64,000 nt of DNA from Cryomorpha ignava (GTDB taxonomy: Bacteria; Bacteroidota; Bacteroidia; Flavobacteriales_D; Cryomorphaceae), in assembly GCF_010686655.1 (NCBI RefSeq), contig NZ_JAAGVY010000001.1:124001-188000 (forward strand), read 5' to 3'. Numbering within the stretch: position 1 is the first letter of the stretch; each line of letters opens with the position of its first letter. Of this stretch, positions 8,208-15,600 are shown one piece after another. The notes below the pieces were generated by a model, which had not been told where the DNA came from, made no database searches, and saw only the letters and a list, made by a program, of their open reading frames with translations. The translations under genes and the position numbers were made by a program.

Positions 8208-8921
8208 ATGACAAAGCTAAGCGTGAATATCAACAAGTTTGCCACACTGCGAAATGCCCGTGGCGGCAACAATCCCGATTTACTAAAAATAGCCCGCGAT
8301 TGTCAGCGTTTCGGAGCTGAGGGAATAACCATTCATCCGCGTCCAGACGAGCGACATATCACCACGCTTGATGTTTACAATCTCAAGCCACTTATCACTA
8401 CCGAATACAATATTGAGGGCTATCCCGACGAGCGATTTATCAAGCTGGTGGCCGATACCAAGCCCGAGCAGGCTACCCTGGTGCCCGACGGGCCTGACGT
8501 GCTAACGAGCAATGCCGGCTGGGACACAAAAAAGTATAAATCACTTTTGCAGGATGTAATAGGTAAGCTAAAAGAAACCGGTACCCGCGTCAGCATTTTT
8601 GTCAATCCCGATGAAGAGTTGGCTGCCGCTGCTGCGGATACAGGTGCAGATAGAATTGAGCTCTACACCGAAAACTATGCGGTAGAATTCAAAAATAATC
8701 AGGAAGAAGCTATTGCTCCATACATAAGAGCTACGAATGCCGCACTTCAGAGAGGCCTGGAGATAAATGCTGGCCACGATCTCGATCTTGAAAACCTGCG
8801 GTACTTCCACCTCAACATTCCCCAACTCGCCGAGGTATCTATTGGCCACGCCCTGGTTTGCGATGCCCTCTACATGGGATTGGAAAACACAATAAGACTT
8901 TATTTAAAAGAATTGAGATGA
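8208..8921 (+). CDS. pdxJ: Pyridoxine 5'-phosphate synthase
   Basis: PdxJ condenses 1-deoxyxylulose 5-phosphate with 3-amino-2-oxopropyl phosphate to make pyridoxine 5'-phosphate in the DXP-dependent vitamin B6 pathway. The 237-residue protein is full length, begins TKLSVNINKFATLRNARGG, and has HPRPDERHI (43-51), the Glu of NIEGYPDERF (Glu70) and AGHDLDLENL near residue 190, which match the catalytic His, Glu and His regions. The reading frame is open upstream to 7971, but that part overlaps the CBS gene and precedes the promoter box, so the start is at 8208. The stop overlaps the next ATG (ATGA). Confidence 0.96.
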   Translation: MTKLSVNINKFATLRNARGGNNPDLLKIARDCQRFGAEGITIHPRPDERHITTLDVYNLKPLITTEYNIEGYPDERFIKLVADTKPEQATLVPDGPDVLTSNAGWDTKKYKSLLQDVIGKLKETGTRVSIFVNPDEELAAAAADTGADRIELYTENYAVEFKNNQEEAIAPYIRATNAALQRGLEINAGHDLDLENLRYFHLNIPQLAEVSIGHALVCDALYMGLENTIRLYLKELR

Positions 8922-9691
8922 AATTAGCATTTAAAAAAATGGGCGAAGGCGAACCTTTGGTCATCCTTCACGGACTTTTTGGATCATCGGATAATTGGCA
9001 AACTCTCGGGCGTCAATTTGCCGAAGATTTTACGGTTTATCTGGTCGATCAGCGTAACCACGGACACTCGCCGCATAGCGAAGCCTTTTCTTATGAAATA
9101 ATGGCCAACGACCTTAAAGAATTTTTTGTTGACCATGAAATTTCACAAGCCACCGTAATAGGCCATTCAATGGGCGGAAAAACAGCCATGCGCTTTGCCC
9201 AGCTCCATCCCGAAAAAGTGGAAAAGCTGATTGTGGTTGATATGGGAATAAAAACATACACATCAGATCATGAAGATGTTTTAGCAGCTTTCCACGCCCT
9301 CGATCTACCAAACTTAGAATCGCGAAAAGATGCTGAAGTAGAGATGGAGGCAATTATTCCCAATTTTACAGTGCGTCAGTTTTTGCTCAAGAACCTCTAT
9401 CGAAAAACAAAAACCGAATTTGCCTGGCGGGTTAACTTTCCGGTTTTGGAAGAAAAGATGGATGAGATTCTGGCCGCCCTTCCGGGAAATGTCGTTGAGA
9501 AACCATCCTTGTTTATCTACGGCGAAAAGTCGAACTATATAAAAGAGGAAGATTTTGATGCCCTCCGAAAGATTTTTCCAAAGGCAAAATTCGCAGCTCT
9601 TCCCACCGGCCACTGGGTTCACGCCGAAGACGCCGAAGGATTTTACAAAATTGTAATGGAAAGTGTAACTCCCGGAAAGCAACCTGCGTAA
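8918..9691 (+). CDS. Alpha/beta-fold hydrolase (YbfF-like esterase)
   Basis: A 257-residue alpha/beta hydrolase with the oxyanion region HGLFGSSDNW (18-27), nucleophile elbow GHSMGG with Ser84, and the catalytic His in TGHWVHAED near residue 237. This layout is close to the YbfF/abhydrolase-11 esterases that act on acyl esters or thioesters; the substrate is unknown. The start codon overlaps the pdxJ stop (ATGA at 8918-8921), so translation is probably coupled. An upstream ATG at 8858 lies inside pdxJ and is unlikely. Confidence 0.9.
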   Translation: MKLAFKKMGEGEPLVILHGLFGSSDNWQTLGRQFAEDFTVYLVDQRNHGHSPHSEAFSYEIMANDLKEFFVDHEISQATVIGHSMGGKTAMRFAQLHPEKVEKLIVVDMGIKTYTSDHEDVLAAFHALDLPNLESRKDAEVEMEAIIPNFTVRQFLLKNLYRKTKTEFAWRVNFPVLEEKMDEILAALPGNVVEKPSLFIYGEKSNYIKEEDFDALRKIFPKAKFAALPTGHWVHAEDAEGFYKIVMESVTPGKQPA

Positions 9692-9763
9692 ACATCCATG
9701 GATTTCATTAATAAGGTTAAATTGGTGATTAAGAGAAGAGGTCGGCGCAAGCCGACCTTTTTC
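9687..9763 (+). repeat. Dispersed 77-bp repeat, copy A (with terminator hairpin)
   Basis: This segment, running from the end of the hydrolase gene through a GTCGGC hairpin, recurs in inverted orientation at 25033-25110 with only a few mismatches. The shared part includes CCATGGATTTCATTAATAAG and TTGGTGATTAAGAGA. Confidence 0.85.
9739..9762 (+). terminator. Terminator after pdxJ and the hydrolase gene
   Basis: Stem AGGTCGGC (9739-9746), loop GCAA, stem GCCGACCT (9751-9758), then a T run to 9762. It is part of the dispersed repeat, so that repeat may spread as a portable terminator. Confidence 0.8.
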
Positions 9764-9935
9764 TGTATGTAGCCTCGCGATTCATCACGAGGTGTACCGC
9801 GTCCATAGCTACTTCGGAACATTATTTACTTTGAAAGACACAAACCAACACTGTTCAATTTAGGAATTGTTTCATTGATCAAAATATCTTATCTTTATTA
9901 AGTTACAAATTTCAATCTACCAAAATTATAAGCAA

Positions 9936-10178
9936 TTGGTAAGCAGTGACTTATTATCAAGAATCACCATTGACCCAAATATTTGTCATGGAAAACCATG
10001 CATCAGAGGGTTAAGGTATCCGGTACAAAACATTTTGGAATTTTTGGCATCAGGAATGTCTCATATTGAAGTTCTTGCAGATTATGAAGATTTAGAAGAA
10101 GAAGAAGATCTTTTAGCAAGTTTACAATACGCTGTTGAGCTATCGAAAGTAAAGCGTATTAGCAAATTAGTGGCATGA
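9936..10178 (+). CDS. DUF433-family antitoxin-like protein
   Basis: An 80-residue DUF433 protein (family motif ITIDPNICHGKPCIRGLRYP), a small winged-helix-like protein usually encoded as the antitoxin-side partner of a PIN-like (DUF5615) ribonuclease. The only start I can place is a TTG at 9936, preceded by an AT-rich leader. Its TGA overlaps an ATG (10175-10178) that opens MKFLSD, the usual beginning of the DUF5615 partner, but that frame then departs from the family and stops after 37 codons. The antitoxin therefore appears orphaned by a rearrangement. Confidence 0.8.
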   Translation: MVSSDLLSRITIDPNICHGKPCIRGLRYPVQNILEFLASGMSHIEVLADYEDLEEEEDLLASLQYAVELSKVKRISKLVA

Positions 10179-10476
10179 AATTCCTAAGTGATACACCGCC
10201 AAAAAGAATTAAAATTGGCAACAAAACGATCATCGAAACTTTAACCCACTTTGCCTTACCTTCATACTTCTCTTTTAACTTTGAATAGTCTTGAGTGAAA
10301 TATGCAAAGTAGTTGAAAGTCAAAATACACAAACTAAATATCGAAAAAAACCAAATTGAATATTTTAAAGAAATACGAATGATTAAATTATCATTCCCAA
10401 AGACTGTTTTGATGAAAAGTATTCCCAGCATGAACTTCAAAATATACATATATAGGATTGTATTGAATATTGGCAA
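10159..10476 (-). CDS. Small membrane protein, possibly truncated at the C-terminus
   Basis: A 105-residue product with three hydrophobic segments (about 4-23, 32-56 and 79-97) separated by a charged loop (QDYSKLKEKYEGKAKWVK). This resembles small hypothetical membrane proteins of flavobacteria. The listed start is a TTG at 10476; an ATG at 10449 is an alternative. The last ten codons (SLRNFMPLIC) are antisense to the DUF433 stop and toxin remnant, so the original C-terminus was probably lost in the same rearrangement. Function unknown, and coding status moderately supported. Confidence 0.45.
   Translation of the reverse strand: MPIFNTILYMYILKFMLGILFIKTVFGNDNLIIRISLKYSIWFFSIFSLCILTFNYFAYFTQDYSKLKEKYEGKAKWVKVSMIVLLPILILFGGVSLRNFMPLIC
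10175..10288 (+). pseudogene. Remnant of a DUF5615 PIN-like toxin gene
   Basis: The ATG overlaps the antitoxin stop in the ATGA manner typical of this pair. The first six codons (MKFLSD) fit the DUF5615 N-terminus, but the following 31 codons (starting TPPKRIKIGNK) do not, and the frame stops at TAG 10286-10288. From about 10190 onward the sequence belongs to the oppositely oriented membrane-protein gene. The identification rests on six residues plus context. Confidence 0.4.
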
Positions 10477-10954
10477 ATCCCTCTTTTTACTGTAGGCAGT
10501 TTACATTTTGTGGTACAGAAAATTAAATATATTCACATGTTTTATTTTGAAATTTCACTTCGCTCCGCCGCATCATGCCTTAGGCTTGAGCCGAGATTTG
10601 CAATGCTGCGGGTTCTTGTTTGCAATTTAAATCAAATCCGTCAACTTTCAGTTAAGCCATCGGGAAATAATAGAATTTCCTCCAATTCCCTTAGGTACAA
10701 GGCAACTTAATCCTCTTTCGCATTCCTGATCTGTAACAAATTTTCCAATCAGCACACTTTAAAAGGCTCAGGGCAACGCATCAGCACATCAGCACATCAG
10801 ACAATCAACAAATCCTCCAAAACCATTCCCCACAAAAATTGTTATACCTCAACAATCCCATGAGGGAAAACCCACAAAAATCTGTTTAGTCATAGAAACA
10901 GTATTTAATTCAACAGGCGAATAAATACATTCCCTATACAGAAAAAACAAAATC
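10477..10954. other. Non-coding gap before msrBA
   Basis: About 480 bp with no convincing gene. It holds a short direct repeat TCAGCACATCAGCACATCAG near 10780-10800 and otherwise AT-rich sequence. No TAnnTTTG box at good spacing from the MsrBA start was recognised. Confidence 0.5.
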
Positions 10955-12040
10955 ATGAAATTTTCAATATTTAAGAAAACCTTATTAAACACCGGCTTTT
11001 TAATCATGCTGGGCATTTTGAGTTTCAGCTGCACCAATGCACAGGAAAAAGCAGACTCTAAAACCACCGAATTTCCAGAGGCAAAACCAAAGGACGAATG
11101 GAAAAGCATGTTAACTGCTGAGCAGTATAATGTGATGGTAGAAAAAGGCACTGAAAGACCCTTTCAAAATGCCTATTACGACAATCACGAAAAAGGAATT
11201 TACGTAAGCGCCGCCACCGGAAAACCGCTTTTTAGCTCCGAGACAAAGTTCGATTCGGGAACGGGATGGCCAAGTTTTACTGCTCCGCTCAATGAAGAAG
11301 ATGTGTATGTGGTAACCGATAATAGTCACGGTATGGTACGCGACGAAGTGGTAGAAAAAGCAACAGGACTTCACCTTGGTCACCTTTTTAAAGACGGCCC
11401 AGCTCCTACCAACAATAGATATTGCCTGAATTCGGCAGCATTAAAATTTATTCCCGCAAGCGAAGTTTCATCAATGGACTTAAATGTTTCCGGAGACAGT
11501 GATAAAATGGCTAGGGCCTACTTTGCCAGCGGATGTTTTTGGTGTGTCGAAGCGGTTTATGAAAGTCTAAAAGGAGTAAGTGAGGTAGTAAACGGCTATG
11601 CAGGCGGCCACACAAAAAACCCGACTTACGAATCAAGCAATACCGGAAAAACCGGTCATGCCGAGGCGGTAGAAGTGATTTACGACCCGTCGGTAATTGA
11701 CTTTGCAACTTTGATAGATGTTTATTTTGGATCGCAAGACCCAACTCAGGTAAATGGTCAGGGTCCCGACAGAGGATCGCAGTATCGTTCGATTCTTTTC
11801 TATCAAAACGATGCCGAGAAAAAGATTATTGACCAAAAGAAAGAAGCGCTTTCTGCAAAATTAAGCGAGCCCGTTGCAGCAGAGGTTATGCCTTTTGAAA
11901 AATTCTGGGAAGCAGAAGATTACCACCAGAATTACGAGAAGAACAATCCGGATAGTCGATATATCCAATCCGTTTCTATTCCGCGATTGAACAGGTTTAA
12001 AGAGAAATTTCCAGAGCTTTTAAAGAAAGATGCGCATTAA
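10955..12040 (+). CDS. msrBA: Periplasmic lipoprotein MsrB-MsrA fusion (methionine sulfoxide reductase)
   Basis: A bifunctional repair enzyme that reduces R- and S-methionine sulfoxide in oxidised proteins. Residues 1-26 form a lipoprotein signal (LSFSC, Cys26), so it acts in the cell envelope. The MsrB domain comes first (about 46-172: GTGWPSF 102-108, GLHLGHLF 138-145, catalytic Cys157 in NRYCLNSAAL). The MsrA domain follows (about 187-350: GCFWC 193-197 with the nucleophile Cys194, then NGYAGGHTKNPTYE). The zinc-binding CxxC pairs of many MsrB proteins are missing: the site before GKPLF reads SAAT. The gene stands alone. Electrons probably come from a periplasmic thioredoxin system not seen here. 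Confidence 0.95.
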   Translation: MKFSIFKKTLLNTGFLIMLGILSFSCTNAQEKADSKTTEFPEAKPKDEWKSMLTAEQYNVMVEKGTERPFQNAYYDNHEKGIYVSAATGKPLFSSETKFDSGTGWPSFTAPLNEEDVYVVTDNSHGMVRDEVVEKATGLHLGHLFKDGPAPTNNRYCLNSAALKFIPASEVSSMDLNVSGDSDKMARAYFASGCFWCVEAVYESLKGVSEVVNGYAGGHTKNPTYESSNTGKTGHAEAVEVIYDPSVIDFATLIDVYFGSQDPTQVNGQGPDRGSQYRSILFYQNDAEKKIIDQKKEALSAKLSEPVAAEVMPFEKFWEAEDYHQNYEKNNPDSRYIQSVSIPRLNRFKEKFPELLKKDAH

Positions 12041-12189
12041 AAGGGTCGGCCGGAGCAACATTAAATGATCGGTATAACAAGTCTCATCTTTTTTTGGACG
12101 AAAAGCCTTATACTATTCATGCATTGCGTTGTAAATAATGACCCTGGAGGGGTCAAATGTTTGTAGAATCCTAAAGGTGAATGTCCAAC

Positions 12190-12273
12190 GCGACCCTGTA
12201 AGGCGTCGCACTGTTCGCACCATGAGATTTTAAATATTGATGCAAAGATATTGTTCGACGCCTTACAGGGTCG
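12190..12273. repeat. Long dyad element, copy 1 (18-bp perfect arms)
   Basis: Arms CGACCCTGTAAGGCGTCG (12191-12208) and CGACGCCTTACAGGGTCG (12256-12273) are exact inverted copies separated by 47 bp that include ATGAGATTTTAAATAT. No reading frame is maintained. The same layout recurs at 12569-12633, and related cores occur in the tandem repeat at 50.4-51.1 kb. Confidence 0.8.
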
Positions 12274-12306
12274 GTATCTCACACTCATCACTGTCAATAC
12301 TACAAA

Positions 12307-12332
12307 CATGCGACACCTTACAGGGTCGCATG
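12307..12332. repeat. Short dyad of the same family
   Basis: CATGCGAC (12307-12314) and GTCGCATG (12325-12332) flank a CTTACAGGG core that matches the arms of the longer elements. Confidence 0.7.
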
Positions 12333-12568
12333 TTCAAAATGAATTGTTTCGAATTTTTTAAGCTGAGACAATTATTTTGTATTACTCAAAATCATAAGCC
12401 ACTAAACAGTCGAACTTAGTGAAATTTTAATTTTCTAATTATTCTAAATAGTTTGATTGAATATCTGACTATTTATTAATTGACATTCCATACTTAACCC
12501 GTCAATACGGACGCCTTCCGGTTGTAGAGGTCAAATTTATGAAGAAATAACAAAATAAGCTTAAAGCA

Positions 12569-12633
12569 CGACTCTGTAAGGTGTCGCACTATGAGATTTT
12601 AAATATGGGTGCAAAATATTGTACGACGCCTTA
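12569..12633. repeat. Long dyad element, copy 2 (one arm truncated)
   Basis: The left arm CGACTCTGTAAGGTGTCG (12569-12586) and the shared middle (ATGAGATTTTAAATAT) match copy 1. The right arm is cut after CGACGCCTTA (12624-12633), about 30 bp before the stop of the large T9SS gene. Confidence 0.7.
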
Positions 12634-12663
12634 AAACCAGAGAAAAACGAAGATTAGTATCGG

Positions 12664-15600
12664 TTACCGCAACAACATTACATGCCCCGTAAAGTATTTG
12701 GTCTCCACATTGTACTCCGGCTTGGCGATAACATGCCAATTGTAAATCTTGTTTTCACCAAAATATTCGGAACCGTTTGAGCTGCCATCCCACTTACCGT
12801 TTATATCGGTGGTAGAAAAAACAACCCTTCCGCGGGGATCAGTAATCCAGAATTTATATTCAGTAACGCCGATATTGGAAAGTACGGGATAGAATAAATC
12901 GTTAATTCCGTCGCCATCTGGCGTAAAAGCGGTGGGAACGTAAATCTCAAAATCGTTTTTCAGCTTTATGATTTCGCAATAATCTGCCGTGCATGCATTG
13001 GTATCGGTCACTTTCAGGCATACGGTATAGCTTCCGCCAATAAGTTCGGGGAAAGTGTAGCTTGCATTTCTGGTTTCGCTAAAAACGAGGGAATCAATCG
13101 TCCATTCAGAGCTAACTTCATTGGGCGATAGATTTAAAAAGAAGACTTCAGGATTGGTTATATTCGGCTTTTCGGGTGTGTATTTAAAAGCTGCCGATGT
13201 TGAAAATACCTGAATGGTTTGTGGCCATTGTTCCATTTTGGAGCATCCATTAGGTGAAGTCACTGTTAGCGAAACGGTATAAGTTCCGGCTTCGGCCAAT
13301 GTGGGTATTACTGAAGCATTATTGGGAATGTTATTGATCCCTGGAAGATTCCAGGCATAGCTATTTTCGTTATTTTCCGAAAGGGCAACCAGCTCCAGAT
13401 CAAGCGGAGCACAACCACTCATTTCCGAAACTCCAAAAATTGCAGAAGGCGTTTCAAGAACTCCCAATTCGGCGAATATCTGAGCCTCGCAGCCTGCTTC
13501 TGTTATTGCAGTGAGTTCAATTTCGGTATTGGCGGAAGCCGAAAACTTCGTCGCCAATGCAAATGGATTGGCAAAATACTGGGCTGGACTCCATTCGTAA
13601 CTCGCGCCACCATAACCAATTAACATAATAGAATCGCCGCTACAAACAGTGGTTGGGCCTACAATTTGCGGTATAGGAAGCGGAAAAACCGTAATTACTG
13701 CAGAATCTGTCTCAAAACATCCATTTAGTTCTGCCAAAACCACCACCTGCGATGTTTGCGGAAAAGGAGAATTGCTCTGGGCTGCAAACTCCACCTGCGC
13801 CAAATTTGTGGCGAGGAGAAAGGTGTTTGGCTGCCAGGAATACTGCTGGCCGGGAATGGAATTGTCACCAATTAAAATGGTATCTCCATTGCAAACATCC
13901 AAATTCTCGCCCGCCGAGACAACAGGTAAAGGATTGACTATGAGAAAAGTGTTAACGGTATCAAAAGATGAACAATTTTGGTCGGAGAATTCTAGAACAG
14001 AAAAATTACCGCCAGTTGTGGTGAGATAATTCAGTGAATCAGCCGTTGTATTGATAGATTGAATCACAGCACCATCCTGAAGAATATTTCCCGAAAAGGG
14101 AGCTTCACCATCAAAAGCTACTTCTATTAATGCTGTATCGCCCGCACAAAAAATCGGTGGCCCCGAAATACTCGCTTCCGGAATCCTGAAATAAGACAGA
14201 GATACCGCTCCATTTACTTCGCCGGTGCAGAATTGCGAATTGGTAGAAATCAGGTTTACTGCGCCGGAATCGACAATCGCAATCGAGAAATCGGACGAAT
14301 CGGCAAAAACCGAATAGATTTGACCAGCCACTGAATACGTGATTTCCTGGGGCATAGCACCGCCGAGATCTACCGGAATAAAAACAGTATCGTAAGGGCA
14401 AGCATTAAAACTACCCGAAATTTCGCCGTAAGGCAAGGCATAAAATTCCACAGGCGTGCCGGCTGATACTGACAATAAAGGGTCGTTTAAATCTACTTCC
14501 CCGTCAAGCTCATTTCCGGCCACAGCCGAAATAAAATAGGTTTCATTGAAATCTAAAACCGCAGAAAAGAGAAACTCAGGGCTATTGTTCCAATCGTAAA
14601 CTGTGCCGAGCGCATTTGCCGACCCATCGTGAAAAGCGTAAAGGAGGGTGTCGTTTCCATCAAGCACAGAACCCAAAGTCGGCAAGGCTTCCACAAGTTC
14701 ATTTCCGCAAAGCCGCATGGTATCGGGATCCATCAATCCGGCATTGGTAAGAATGGGGCAAAATAGTGTACCGGTAAGTGTGTCGCCTCCACAATATCCA
14801 AAATCTTCGAGAATAACAGCAATGGGCGTATCGGAAGCGAGAGGATTTGAAGTAAAGTGAAAATTGGTAAGCGTGCCCGGAAGCCCCTGCACTTCGTAAT
14901 TGGCAGTATCGCCAAGCGAAACATCGAAGTCGAGCACAAATTCAGCATCGGTACCGGTGCATTCCCATTGCGGATTAAGAATTTCTGGCGTGCTAATAAA
15001 TTGAATTTCAACGGTATCGCTATCGGCACAAATACCATTGGTTTCGGTAAGCGAAATGGAATAGTTGCCATACCAATCGGCGGCAAGGAGGGAATTCTGG
15101 CTTAGGGGATTTGTAAAAGTAAGTCCGGGTTGATCTTCCCACAACAGAACCCCTGCCGAGGAAGTGGCATCGAGTGTAGTTGACAATCCGCAAATCATTA
15201 AGTTTTCGCCGGCATTGCTTACAGGCTGATTATAGAAAGTAACCGCAACATCAGAGGTATCAAGACAAAATCCACCATTTTCGGCTACCCATTGAAAAAT
15301 ATAATCGCCTTGAACATTGGCTGTAACCAGCGAGTTGGGATTTGCCAGATCTGAAATTGTAGCATTATTTGGCGGAAGCCAATACGCTGTTTCGGCTATA
15401 GTTTCGGCGTTAAATACATACTCCAAACCGCATACTGTATCGGCAAGAACCGCCTGTAGCGCAGGCTGAACCACAAAATTAAGATTGAGGGTATCGCTAT
15501 GGATGCATCCGTAACCATTATCGGCGTGGAGAATGGCCTGATGGATTCCATAGTCGCCGCTCAATTCTTGGGGAACAGCAACGGAAGCAATGGCAGTGAG

